From Ascaris suum (lineage: Eukaryota; Nematoda; Chromadorea; Rhabditida; Ascarididae): DNA of 64,000 nucleotides. Where the stretch lies: the NCBI GenBank assembly GCA_013433145.1, contig CM024189.1, positions 2,232,001 through 2,296,000 on the forward strand, in the 5' to 3' direction. Shown here one piece after another: positions 45,791 to 58,162 of this stretch. Every line of letters starts with the position of its first letter. Within the stretch, counting starts at the first letter, position 1. Both the position numbers and the translations under genes were made by a program. The notes beneath the pieces were generated by a model. The model was not told the origin of the DNA and did not search any database. It saw nothing but the letters and a program-made list of their open reading frames with translations.

Positions 45791-47189
45791 ATCGTTCCGA
45801 GTTATTTACCCACTGGCTGTTGTTGCCGGAATAAAGTTAAATAAAGTGTGACTGTGCTGATCAGACAATATCTAGTGCTACCCTTTGATAACTGCCTCTT
45901 AGCATGACTTCGATTAGAAACCGAAATTTCGGTTCGTTTTATTCGACCAAAAAGTATCGGTAGGTGGGTTTTTTCGGTTGCAACCCGAAACAAAGTTTAC
46001 ATCGAATAACCCTGGACGGCAACCGAACAAAGATTTTCAAACGCGTTGGATTTTGACGCAGTTTTCGTTGCGAGCCAACGGTCGATTGATAACCACAAGA
46101 AATTTCGATTTGCAACCATAATTACTTTTTACTCTTCCTCTCTGCACCCTCTGTTAGAGTTAGTGCTCGCGTATGTACTAGAGAGATGATGATTTCCGAT
46201 AGTACTTGCTTAAGAAAATATTGTTGTTCTTTTCAAAGCATTCGGACTCTTGCCACTGAAAATGCCAAATGGGTGCAATGATGCAAGGTGAAGCATGACA
46301 AGAGGAAGAGCATGCTGAGGGCAGAAAACGAAAAATAAAACGAAAAAAAAAAGTATGTGGCATACATGTCTGTCTGTATGTCCGCATATGTATGTATGTG
46401 TTCTTTCTACGAGGTGCGCTTTGAACTGTAGCGACGTCTACTTATCTGTTATTCAAAATCAAAGTGTATGACGAATTTTCGATGACTTTCCACTTTCTTT
46501 TCTCAACCTGGTACTTGGTTCGTGGTTACTTGCTGTTTGCGATGTGCTGCTGAGAGGTTGTACGAGGCGGATTAGTTTTTTTCACAACTTGACTATCGCG
46601 TTTTTCTGAATGGAAATCTCTTCTCTATCAGCAGCTGAAACAGGATATCCCTTCATTGTTAGAACGTTCTCAAAAAATGATTTTAAAAAGCTCTAAATTT
46701 CTGGAGAAATGCAGAAAACATGCGAAGTTTTCTAGATCTTCCGTAGAGCACCCCTGAGGGTGAAGATGGCCTTTCTTCCTAAGCCTTCGCTCTTGCGAGG
46801 AAGGAAGCGATGCTTTGTGAACCTCCCACTTCAGTAGCAAAAACTCCCTCCAAGACCTATTTTAGTCAACTGTGCCGAATTGCGTTACGGTTGATGGACA
46901 AGGAGAGAATACCTCCAAACTCGTTGAAAATCGCGTGCTATTAAAAGCATGCTCTTAGAACTGTACTCTTCACTAGGTAACGGTGAGCACTATAAATTCA
47001 CTGCACTATACACTCCTCTCCTGAAACTCTTCGGTCTTGGTGTTTTAGGTTTTAGGGATTGAAATAAATGTGACGGAGGGTGGGTTAACGACAATTCAGA
47101 TTTTCCTCATCAGTTCAGAAGAAGCTTTTTTGTCTCTCACCTTTTCTGCAATGTGTTCTGGGCTTTTTAATATGAATATTGTTGCCTTG
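45791..47189. other. no confident gene
   Basis: Holds a short palindrome, aaccgaaatttcggtt, near 45918-45933 within a block rich in ggttgcaacc/aaccgaa motifs, and nothing else that I can support. Confidence 0.35.
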
Positions 47190-47480
47190 AACTTCAAAAT
47201 ATCTTAGATCACACTGCTTCGCAATCGCTAACGGTTGTCCTGATATTGCGTTTGATTCGATATCCTATTGTTTCGACCGATGTAATTTATCACGAACTCA
47301 TTGCTTTCATTTGTTCCCGCGAGTCTCAATCTTGATCTCATTTCATTTTTTTTTTTAATTTGTGCATTGTCAGAGCGTGGAATAAACTTCCCGTTGATGC
47401 CATCTCAACGCCTAGTTCCTTGCGCTTACTAGCCACCTAGAGCATTTCGAGCTCAGGAAAACCTATTAGTTTGTGCTAAA
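47190..47480 (+). mobile_element. second copy of the same LINE 3' end
   Basis: DNA from ttgattcgatatcctattgt onward parallels 40475-40600. The frame piece RAWNKLPVDAISTPSSLRLL is the terminal WN.LP motif of LINE ORF2. It is truncated upstream and frameshifted. Confidence 0.65.
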
Positions 47481-48360
47481 GTGACGCCAGTTTTTTTGAA
47501 AATTGTGGTCGCCTGCTCTACTGCTCCTTTTGCTTAGATCTAAGCTTTTTAGTGTTATTTATTGTGTTCCCGAAATAAAATCTTACAATAAGACCTCTGT
47601 CTTAATCCATGAAAGGATAAACGTTTGGAGGTGAAAAAGAAGCTAGCATTCTTCTGATTGCGACCCGTCTACTGAAGCTCGCCCTCACGTATGCGTCCGT
47701 CGATCGTCGGCACCAGACTGCCAATAACTGATAGACGTAAAAGGCTTCTCACAATCTAACACCTTATCCGTAGAACCAGAAACGCCTTCATTTAAGCGGC
47801 ATCCGAAATTTATAATCTACACTTGAATAGCATTTTTCCAGAAGACAAAAGCCTTCTTCTGAACGCCTACACCACATATAACTCTTCGATTTGAATGGAA
47901 CAGTCATTTCTGTCCAACTTTCCGATAATCGCTCATATTAATCCTAAATTTGCTTATTCCGAAAAAATGCAAATGCAGTTTTGTACTCCGCTACCCTTTT
48001 ACATCGTACCGACTTTGATCCTAACTTATAAGCAGGTAAAAACGTTTGCCATTTGCAAGAACTCCTCATCCTCTCGCTCTATCCCCTCCCCACCCTCCCC
48101 TCCAGCGGCGACATGGGGCCATCCAGTGAACAGTGGTGGTGTACATGAGGGTAAGGGAGGCCAGTATTCGGGCGTGTTCATGAAAGTTTTGAATGGCGAG
48201 GCTTCAGTTTTTCGGAGTGATGAGTTCTTCGGGTGTTCGAGGATATACGTGCGCTTTCAAACTGTTGCCATAACTGTAACAGAGCTAGGCGAATAACTTA
48301 ATGGAGCGAACTTGGAAATCGTAGTCGACCCTTACGACGACGATAATGCGATAGATGAAG

Positions 48361-48443
48361 GTGAATGAGTCGATATAATTGGTCGCAGCTCGACTTCCTC
48401 GACACCTGAGCGATAATGCTCGCGTCTGCTTGTAACAATTCAG
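48361..48443 (+). other. candidate 83-bp intron
   Basis: GTGAATG to AACAATTCAG. The upstream frame (about 48297-48360, GANLEIVVDPYDDDNAIDE) leaves in phase 1, and the exon at 48444 can take phase 1. However, I find no acceptor or start for the upstream piece after the TAA at 48294-48296, which weakens it. Confidence 0.3.
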
Positions 48444-48564
48444 GACGCAAGAAGCCTACTCAACGCGAAAGTTTTGTGGCCTGTAATCTATACAACGAAA
48501 TGTCGCATCAACATCACGCTGCTCTGCAAGATGGAAGCACAGGATCCGCTGTTTATAAATGCAA
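48444..48564 (+). CDS. candidate internal exon, unknown protein
   Basis: 121 nt between acceptor AACAATTCAG and donor TGCAA|GTGAGT, both strong. Two frames are open. The one that fits the upstream candidate reads RKKPTQRESFVACNLYNEMS and then SHQHHAALQDGSTGSAVYKC. It would leave in phase 2. I could not find the next exon with confidence and do not recognise the family. Confidence 0.4.
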
Positions 48565-51430
48565 GTGAGTTTTCACATTCTCCTCTTTTTTTTCGCCACG
48601 TTCCACCAGAACATAAATCGACGAAGCCGATGGACGATTAGCGCATTCGAGTTGCCTCTTCTCACTCATGTGTTTTTCCGCGTTTTTGCAGCTTTCCGTT
48701 GCATTGTTTGATGCTCCCATGTAGGGAATTGTTGGTCTGATTTGAGGAGTCTTCTGTCTAAAATATGTGTGAAACATCGCGTTAATGGAAAATAATGATA
48801 AACCATGCACGGTCGGCTTATGCAGGTCGGTATTCTGCACAAAGATTGTAAAAATTCGGGAGAACAATGATGCCATTGCGAGTTTCCTGCGCAGTGGTCG
48901 GCTGTAGAAAATCACTTATCGAAAATTTCCCCCAAGCTCTTTGCAAACATTTATTTGCCATATTCGTTAAAATGAAGCTAGAGCTACAAAATTCGTTGGC
49001 TGCGATCTAAAGCTTGGGATAATTTAAAGGCACCAAACGTAATGGCACTTCACGACTGATCAGATTAAAAGTGCATATTTTGCCGAAGATTTATCAATTC
49101 TAAAAAGCGATGATTATAGGACTGAGAAATAATTAAAAAATTACGAACTTCTAAAGACGACCATTTAATTCGACTAAAACATCGATGCATTTCAGGACCC
49201 GGTCGACTCGTATTTTATGACATTTGCAGTGAAAGGAATTTTTTTTTGGCACAAAAATTTCGCACAAATATCGATTTATTAAAGTATGAATGCGCATTAT
49301 TACGCATATTAACCGAATTGCCGATAAAAATATAAAATGTGCAATAATGCATGCTAACCTGCTAGAGCTCCGTTGTTTTCTATCAATATGCATTCCATTG
49401 TCGTCACATTTCTAGCTGCAAATGGCCATCGTGCAATTTCGTTCTTTTTTTTTAAAACTTTTTATGGTCATCCTGTACCTTCTCGTACAACCACTTCCGT
49501 ATATCGCAAGGTATATTTATGTGGGTTTCGCGTAACATTAAACAGCTTTTTTTTTGATCACAATTCACTGCTCAGTTTGCTGCTATTTTACAACTTACTG
49601 CGATTTGTATAGATGATATAATTTCTTTGTTTCACATCTCTATGAGCCGTCCACTGAGCTATCCACTGGAAAACAGTGAAAATTCTCCTGAATGCTCTCG
49701 TGCATCCCTCTACCTCCTCCAGTCAAATAAGAACTGCTTCATCGGAAGATTTTTAAAAAACTCGGTTGCAAGCAAGCAGCAGCCACATGTCAATCTCTGC
49801 CACATCTCTTATGGCCGCGTGAACTCGTGAGGAGGGGAGGAGGGGGGGAGTGACCATGTTTCGTTGTCTGCGTGCAATAAGATCCTCCATGAACCGTTTG
49901 AGCAGCGTGGCGTTCCTAGGGGTGTAGGCAGTTCCAACCCGTAGTTTATGCCGCAGGGAGAAAAAATGCCTCAAGCGTACTACTATGACATCTCGCAAGT
50001 CTTTTGTACATTTTATACGAGGGTATTCTCAGTAATGGGAAGTTTTAAATTAGAGGACATATTTGATATATTTCCAAACGGTCGCATTTAGAGTATTGCC
50101 GAAAGTCATTTCATCCCAAATAACTTTTGCACTCTTCTACATCGCCCACGGAGGTTTATACTTTCAAAATCGATGAGCAGAAAAGTTCTTTGTAATTCTG
50201 CGTCGTTAACGGGAAAATTATCAAGTGAGTCAATTCGTTAATACTGACTGTGAAAAGGAGATAAGTATTTCTTTCTGTCGATCATCGACCGATGCATTTG
50301 GCTGCTAACCAAAAATCAACTGAAGTTGGATGTATTCCACAAATCCAGGTCGATTGCTCGCTAAACGCTTCCGACAAAATGCGAATTTCGTTCAACAAGG
50401 TAAATTGAATAACTTAATGTCAATCGAATCCGCAGAATTTTCTCAGGTAAGTTGGAGTAATTTCTCAAAGGGCTTCTAGTGCTCTCCCAATATATCAGCA
50501 AAAAAAGACGTTTGTTTACAATAGTGCTGAACGAAATGAATTTAGGGCAGAAAGCAGCCTAATGCGTTGTGACGCTCTGCAGAATTCGAAGATTACGCTT
50601 ATCTGCGCAAAAAAGGACAGTAAAATTTTATATCCGCTTTACTGCAGTGGGCAACAAACAAAGAGAAAACATAGAAAAGCCAAACTTAGCATGAATATTT
50701 CTTCGCCCTTTCCACGCCGTTGAGTTTTACGTCTCCTGCGTAATTTCTTAGAAGCCGGTTAATAATGCTGTTTACTGACGCTTTGCAGGAGCTCATAAGC
50801 GCACCTTCTATCACCGTCCTCATGCGGTAACGTATAAACTTTTTTTTCTTCGGTCGTGGCCCATTTTCAATGAGCTTCGTGAACTTCAAAATAATACCAT
50901 ATTTTGCTCATCGTATGTGCATCTCGTTCATTCGACACAAAATCGTCCTATCTTTTGGTAGTATGTCTCTTGCACTATAGGATGTCGTTTGCAAGGCGTA
51001 TTCTCGTCACCGATCGCCGCCACTGACATCGTCACTACTTTCGCCAATTTGTCCATCTACCATGACCGTCAGTTTTTCCCAACATATATAGCGGCTTTCC
51101 GTTTTTTGTGTATAATGTCACTGACGTGTGTACACCAAGGGAAAAGAACACGCAGAGTATTCGACTTTCATCATTCCATTTGTTGTTGGCAAAGAAAAAT
51201 ATTTTCCGTCGTCTAATCGCCATAACTCACTTGTCCTAGCCATATTTTAAGAGTGTTCTAAGCGAAACTTTATCCATTGCGTGAAACTTGCTGCAAACCA
51301 TGAGAGACCTATGCTTTTTGGCAGAAACGCAAAAACAGTTTACAAATAAGTCAACATTATGCTGATGACACGCTATTTGATGCGTGCCTCAAGAAATGAC
51401 CACGGTGACTGGTCGGTTACTCATAATAAG
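48565..51430. other. no confident gene
   Basis: AT-rich. An 81-codon minus frame (49753-49998) is protein-like (LRVGTAYTPRNATLLKRFME) and spans a G-rich tract, but has no supporting splice sites. A strong donor-like CAG|GTAAGT occurs near 50449 without an identifiable exon before it. Confidence 0.3.
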
Positions 51431-51446
51431 TTAAACTGTGGCATGC

Positions 51447-51821
51447 TTATAGGCTAGCTACTTCCAAACGTTTTGTAGAAGACAACGATATACCGACGGG
51501 CTTTCCTATACGCTGTAACAAGCCTTCGAATTTTACTGATATTAGCGCAGGCTCAGTTTTCACTGCCATTCTCAAACTCAGTGACAATGTTTCACTGACA
51601 TTAGATGATCTTCTAACTTTTTCTAGAGAGCGATGTAAATTACAGTCTCGTGGCCGCTTAGTACAATTATTCTTTGCCCGTTGTCCTGTTCTTAACCTCC
51701 CTTCTTGCGAGTGTGCATTCATCTCATCTTTCGGGAAGCAAGCCATCTGAAAACTTTGTAAACTCTGTCGCCCAATTAATCTGACCTTCTCTGTTTGTAT
51801 TGTTACCGAAATAATAATCAT
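51447..51821 (-). CDS. candidate coding exon, open on both strands
   Basis: On the minus strand TTTTCAG directly precedes an ATG at about 51745 (MACFPKDEMNAHSQEGRLRT), and the frame stays open to TAA at 51449-51447. An acceptor abutting a start codon is typical of SL trans-splicing. The plus strand is also open for about 105 codons over the same region (RLATSKRFVEDNDIPTGFPI), entered from TTATAG. One of the two is probably coding; I cannot decide which. No recognised family. Confidence 0.35.
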   Translation of the reverse strand: MIIISVTIQTEKVRLIGRQSLQSFQMACFPKDEMNAHSQEGRLRTGQRAKNNCTKRPRDCNLHRSLEKVRRSSNVSETLSLSLRMAVKTEPALISVKFEGLLQRIGKPVGISLSSTKRLEVASL

Positions 51822-51829
51822 AGGTGAAA

Positions 51830-54130
51830 TAATGGATCATTTCACGCGAATCGGCCTTCTGAACACTATCCAGACAGTCTTTCACCTGGTCGGTTCATAT
51901 TGTTGCAAATTATTTCTGCTTACTCGACCATGCGCCTTCGTTGATCATGAGAGTTCCGATCAAAAGCATGTATATCGGTTCCTTTCCATATTTTCTCAAC
52001 CTCACTGTGATGGAACCTCTGATCTTTTCAAGGTGTTTCAGTCGACATTTCGAAGGTTTGCGGCTACTTCTTTGAGAGTGGGAATTCTTTTTCTTTGGCA
52101 ATTTCTATATGCATCTTTTCTATATGCTTTTCCGGTCCAATTTTTCTCTCCGCATGCCTTCCGCATTTTTGCTTACTGAGGATGACGGCAACGGTATTAT
52201 TAGCAACTTTTTTGTCTGGTAACAGAACTTGACATTAGCCTCGCCTACGTCATCCTGTAAAATCTTGAGGTGAGATTTGTCTTACTTTATTTCATCGACC
52301 CCGAGACTATTCACAACTAAAACTTTTTGAAGGCGACTTTTTCTGCTTATTTCTAAGTTCGAACAAAATCTCAATTATTTTATGGCGTGAATTTTCTTGT
52401 TTTATAGAAATTGAAATATAACCACAAATATCTCACAGTCTGACACAGCTGTTAAATTACAGTTTTCTTTAATACCTGCAAGCATTGATTGTTTGCGATA
52501 GTCATATCGGCATTGTCTGCTAGTTTTATATCTTTCTGGAAAATAGGTATTCTCGAATGGATCGACTGTAACTGTCAATTTTGATGCCTTCTATTTTGAG
52601 GTGCGACCATTCATTATTGAGGACGTTATTTCACTGTTGTTTCAGTGCAATAATTTCGGTGATTGATAGCTTGTAGAATCCAATAGGAGTCTATTTTAAA
52701 GAAGATTTGCTCACATTGGGAAACAATTACTTTAGCGGGTCAATCCAAAAATTTTCTAAATGGCGTCACCAATGTCATTAGCGCCCTGTTGACAATTAAA
52801 AAACACACTATCGCCATTTTGTTCGAATATCCGAAAGGCCTTCAGACTTTTACTCAACAATGCATGACATCCTTCAAAGGTATCTTATAGAAGGTGCTTT
52901 ATCTTTCCAAATTTTTCGTTTTTTAAAGGCCTGGCATTTAGAAAATAGATAAGCAGCGCAGCGATCATGCGTAGTTCTTCCCATTCTGTTGGTTGTTTCT
53001 TCTTGAGAATCATGAGATCACCATTCACATAATATGTCCCTTGTCCGTCCCGTTCCTTCATAAGACAGCACTGTCGTCGTCATTTGTACTCTCTTTGAAT
53101 TTCTTGTGGTATACGATCCTTTTGAATGTTTGTGTATGAGGCACTACTTACTGAAAAGCTTGCGTTTATTAATCTCCAAAAAATATATTGCTTGGGATTT
53201 ATACGTGTTGAAAACATTGCTTTAGGGGTTGATCCTTTCCACTGCTGTGGAATCCATAACGAAGAACTTTCTTACTGCTAATTAAGGAACCTGGTTGCTT
53301 TGTACAGCTCATTTGCTGAATGAAATTCCTTGTGCAATGTTGCGCCTGCTGTTGGTTCTTCAGAGAATCTGAACACAACAGAGTTGAGCTATTTCCATTC
53401 ACTGGGCTTGAAAACTTCAAGCGTATAAAGCAGATCTTGCTGGACTGTATACGGTCTTGTTTAGACGCTAGACTGAGCGCTTCTTTCATTAGAGTGAAAA
53501 CATTTTTCAACGCGAAAAAAATGCGAAATACTCAAATTGGTTAAAAGTACGTATGAGTGGTCAATTTTCGGTACATACAATTGCAAGCGCGTAGTCACAT
53601 ATGAAAGCAAATGTTTCGATGGCTTATTCCTATGGTGCGTTCCTTTTGAAGTGCACTATCTACACGTATATATATTCCACTATCCGTCATTCCCTTCCTC
53701 CTGTTGGCTAATTTCTACCTCAATTCTCTCTCTACACAACATTTTTTTTCCGCCACCAATAAATTACCTCAATTTTTGCCGATCTAACAATTATTCTCAG
53801 GGTCATGCTTTCAAACATCAAGTACTGTAGCGTACTGAGCTTACGCCAAACCTAGTGCTACGGGAAAAAAAACGGTTTAAGTGCAATTTTTTGGTCTTAA
53901 CATGCTTCACTGAGAAGTTCTGCTGTGGTGGGAAATAAAAATTGGCGATAGACCAGAAGCGTTTGGTTTCAACCGAAACTTATTTGAAACCGAACGCGCT
54001 TTAAAAACGTCGGTTGATTACTGACCAAAGGCACTGTGAAAACCAGTTTTCCGGTTCCATCATTTGAAAGATCATTTTGACGTTTGCTGTGAATCGCACT
54101 TCTCTCTTCCACTTCTCCCTATCATGTCTG
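51830..54130. other. no confident gene
   Basis: A 115-codon plus frame at 51832-52179 is Phe-rich and hydrophobic, with no clear motif. The rest has only short frames. A repeat-like block with ggtttcaa...ttgaaacc lies near 53966-53993. Confidence 0.3.
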
Positions 54131-54131
54131 T

Positions 54132-54293
<162 letters not shown>

Positions 54294-54967
54294 CGACAGA
54301 TAAACGGAGACAGATGGAGCATATTCGATTGATTTATTCATTTGTTCGTACTTCCGTGGATATATGAGTGCACACAAATATCAACTATTACTTAAGTTTC
54401 GTGACCGATGAATAGGCTCATAGAGGTCCATATAGATAAGAAATCATTGCAGACTTTCAGTTTCCACGTATTCCTTCCCTGCTGCACGCACTCAACCGTG
54501 AATGCAAATTTTGCCTTGCATAACTCTCATTAAAGAACAGTTTTGCAAAATCTGCTCATAAGTTATTTCGACGGTTTGTTAACTATGGTTTGTCTATAAA
54601 TCTACCATTAAAACTTATACTTCAATTCCAAACAATAATCTAAGCTTCTATTTCGAAATAAACGTTTCACCTCTATAGCGTCTGTTTGGTTTTTGTATAC
54701 TGCATTTTCGCCTATGAATGCATATCTTACTCTTCCTTAGAGCCGATCGTTGATGTCTTTCAGTTTGCTGCGTTAACCTCGGTATTTATTCTGATTTTGT
54801 TTCTTTCCAATTAAATGCTAAATATAATTCTTGAGCTGTATTGCATAATTTCATAGGCATTTTCTTTCCTCCTCCCATAGGTGCGGATACAAGAAAAGTT
54901 TGCAAATATGAAGGATTTGTATGATCATTACAAGAGTGACGCAAATGATAGGAGCCTACGTTGACCT

Positions 54968-55400
54968 CATGGAAGGGAGGTCAAAGAAGGGCTCGTATAC
55001 CCAAAAGTTAGCGAACAAACAGTGAAGATGACAAAACAAGAAAAAATCCTTTTGAAAACAAGGCCTGTATCATGTTGTTCGATGTTGACTGTGCTGCTGC
55101 TGCTGCTGCTGCTCCTCCTGCTGTCTGCCATAGTCACCTGAGTTGATGTGCGACTCTCCCGATCCATCGTCGATCTGTCTCCACTCTCCACGGCTGCTGA
55201 TCAATCCACGGCCACCGCTGGAGCCGACGGTTACGTCCACTGGGTCTCTGCTCGCGGCCGACTTTGGTTGTGCGCTGCTCCAAATGATGATGCCATCCTT
55301 GCACCGATGACCACCTTTCGTCTTTGTCAGTTACCCAATAATATGCTATATATTTTTGAGACGGTTCGTTTTCCAATACACACCGTATTCCGCGGTGAAA
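54968..55400 (-). CDS. GC-rich coding-like segment, frame uncertain
   Basis: Raised GC and long open frames on the minus strand. One frame (from about 55376) includes WVTDKDERWSSVQGWHHHLE and meets a donor-like CTCAG|GTGACT near 55139. A second is Ser/Gly-rich (DPVDVTVGSSGGRGLISSRG) and runs into a poly-Gln tract from the CAG repeat. A third has an ATG with a good context (MASSFGAAHNQSRPRAETQW) and a donor-like GTAACC. I cannot choose the frame. It lies downstream of the SL1-like sequence at 55443-55464 on the same strand. Confidence 0.35.
55093..55113. repeat. (GCT/AGC)7 trinucleotide repeat
   Basis: Seven uninterrupted units. It codes Gln or Ser on the minus strand and Leu on the plus strand. 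Confidence 0.95.
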
Positions 55401-55442
55401 ATAATCCTTGCTTGCCCCTTTGCATTACCTTGTGAACCACAT

Positions 55443-55464
55443 CTCAAACTTGGGTTTTTAAACC
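55443..55464 (-). other. spliced-leader SL1-like sequence in genomic DNA
   Basis: The minus strand reads GGTTTAAAAACCCAAGTTTGAG. Nematode SL1 is GGTTTAATTACCCAAGTTTGAG, so 20 of 22 bases match, with the two mismatches adjacent. An SL RNA gene should continue with a GT splice donor, but here ATGTGG follows directly, as in a trans-spliced mRNA. After ATGTGGTTCACAAG comes a donor-like GTAATG. The simplest reading is a reverse-transcribed trans-spliced mRNA 5' end. Confidence 0.6.
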
Positions 55465-56095
55465 TTTGTCATAACATTTAAACATAAAAACGATGGTAAC
55501 AAACGCATATAACAAACGCATGAACATGCGACAACGACGGCGCATGCCATCACAAACAGAAGCCCAACGTTAGTATACAATGAAAACAACAGAGAACACG
55601 TGAACATATACAGTAGCAACCATTGACGCCCAAAAATTTCATGTGAAAATGTGGAACAACTTCTATATGACACAACTCTCGCACAAACACATCTTCAACA
55701 TCAACATTTAAAAAGGACGTTACGTTAGGCTATTACTATTGAACAACAAAATCTACACTGTTGATACACTATCAAACCGTAGACGACGAGGTACAACCAC
55801 ACAGAATGAGCTCGCATTCCAACAATTGAAGTCAAGGTTTAACCGTCGCCGAACCTTCTTGTTGACCCAGTTGACGCCTACCGCCACTTCTTGCACGCCA
55901 TTGGATGTGCAATTTTGATATCTTTATGAGCTACATTTCTCATCGGCCGATCAGCAAACTCTTTGCTTTCTTTGTCTTCAATCTCAGTTGTGACAGAGAC
56001 TGTAAGTGAAAAAAGAAGCAGCTAATGCACTCATGTAGAGGGGTCACGTAAACGTGAAAGAATTTACGGTCTGCGAATAGTTCCTAGTAGTTTAA

Positions 56096-56133
56096 GGTGG
56101 GGGGAGGAAGGGGGGGGGGGGGAAGAGAGATTG
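56096..56133. repeat. G-rich tract
   Basis: gtggggggaggaagg followed by a run of about 14 G. It is one of several such tracts in the window. Confidence 0.9.
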
Positions 56134-57605
56134 TTTTCTCTCAGTCTGCAGAAGATATAACTGACGGAGAATCGCTTCGTTCGACATAACACATAGTCGT
56201 TTTGTGACTCCATTTCACTCCCTTTTTTGCCGTTCCAATGTTTCGCTGTCTGCAGTGGCAATCGGATGCATGTGTTGCATTTTTCATTCAATGAAGAATT
56301 GTCACTGTTCTTTTGTTTTGCAATAAATCATATTTTGCGGATGCTGTACATGACTCTTTGGCATGCATATTTTGATCCAAGCTGCACCTTACTTATTCGA
56401 AAACACTCAACAGTATGCCTTCTGGGGCTTGTTTGAGTCAAGATCCCAAACATCACCTTTTTATCTCCAGTCCTTATCATTTTGCGATCCCTAAATTCTT
56501 GCGTGATGTGTAAGGAAGTACTTTTTTTTGTTGTTAGAGGCACCGCCCTTTTTGAAGCAGCCTGAATTTGCAGAAAACTTTATGAATTTTGTTGTAATGA
56601 GGCATCGGAACTGAAAAGCCGCTTTTAGGAGAGTTTGATGGGAAATGCTTTCGTTAAAGACGTCAAGTGCACTGTCAATTTTGGGTATATTCCTCTAAAG
56701 GTGGATCCTAGAGTCATTTTTTTGTGCTTATTGAGCCACTTTGCGACACTCCGCTCCATGTTCAGCCGTTTACATTTTTCAACTTGTTTCATTCGTTCGG
56801 CGATTTAGCATGTTGCTTATGCTCGCTTCTTTCGAATGCACAAAGCGCATTTCATTTTTTTTTACCTCCAACCCTCGTCTTACATATAACAGCGTACGAT
56901 AACTTTCATGCCTTTTTTTCGATTATTCCGATGCTGTTCGTCGACGATGTAATACACCTCCTCTGACTTTTCAATTGAAATCCCGCAAATAAAAGTCATT
57001 TGTCAAATACGTAGCTTTTCTTAAATATTCCTTGAAGGCGCATCTACCGAGAACCTCTACAACCTCAAATCAAAAGCTTTTGTATTCTCGGGTAGTAAAA
57101 CGTGAAATTAGTCCAGTGCACCAGCATCTAAATCTAAAAACTTGTCTACCTTTCCGTTTAGAAAAAGGGAATCATGTAAAACACCTTTCCATTCTTGAGT
57201 TAAGAAACTACTTCGATTACTGACCTCCTCTTGAATGAATGCAAAAGTTCACCACTCATTGTTCATCGCTCATGCAAAAAAAAAAAAAAAAAAAACGCTA
57301 GCCGCAAGTCACTTCCAACAGAGAGGCTTTAAAGCTGCGTAAAGATGAAGAAACAACTAAATTAAAAAAAAAGCTCATTATAGTGATTGCTCACCGAGGT
57401 TTCAGTGGCAACTTTTCTATTAGGGTATCCTATAATTTCAAGACCATCGCAAGCGGTGAATAAAATCACTTATTCTGCATTCTGCCATAATTTTTACTGA
57501 CGGTCATTACAACGCCGAATTATTGGCAGCTTTTCGTTTATGCTGAAGTGCTGGTTCCGATTTTAATCTATTATCCGATATTTTATTCGGACTATTTTTC
57601 ATATG

Positions 57606-57746
57606 AGTTATATCATATAAATTGTTTAAGAGTATGATGTTGTCTATAGATTACAGAAGCATGTTGATATTATTTGAGATATTCGGCCGGATGGCCATAA
57701 GCCATGAATGTGGTCGATTTTTGATGGAAAAGGCCGATAACACTAC
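57606..57746 (+). CDS. candidate exon upstream of 58163 exon
   Basis: An open plus-strand frame ends at ACG|GTAAAA (57746/57747) in phase 0, matching the phase-0 entry of the exon at 58163. It reads FEIFGRMAISHECGRFLMEK and ends ADNTT. Possible acceptors (GTCTATAG, ATTACAG) lie near 57645-57655, so the true exon is probably shorter than the frame. Between this and 58163 other frames are also open (57847-58084). The join is inferred. Confidence 0.3.
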
Positions 57747-58162
57747 GGTAAAAAAAAGCACCTCGAAACGGCAAATGCTCGTTGAAATTGCTTTTCGGTG
57801 TGTCGCTCTCGGCTTGCTAATGAAACAATTGTGAGGCGCACGCCAAATGAGAATCGCAATGCGTTTTGACTTCAACGATATGCCTTCAGCGTTTTCGTTT
57901 ATCCTATCTGCACTGGTTAATGCGACGTATACGTCGACTGCTAAAAAAATATGGTTTCTATCTTGTTGGCAAATATTCTCTACAACTATTCGGCGTTGTG
58001 ATGATTCTACTGGAAAGGGTTATATCGAGTTTTACCCATTTTATTCCGTCGATTGAATGTCGCTCCTACCAACTAATAAAATAATGACGTTATGTGCAAT
58101 TTGTACATGGCTTATGCGGTTACGCGTACGTGCGCAATCTATATGTGCTTCCTTGATATTAG

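Noticed and set aside
55084..55143. ATG followed by a poly-Leu signal-like peptide on the plus strand
   Set aside because: It is the CTG reading of the trinucleotide repeat and stops at TGA after about 19 codons, with no usable donor.
57847..58084. Two overlapping plus-strand frames resembling a 7TM chemoreceptor (LLERVISSF)
   Set aside because: Both frames are open at once, no paired splice sites were found and the motif is too short to support a receptor call.
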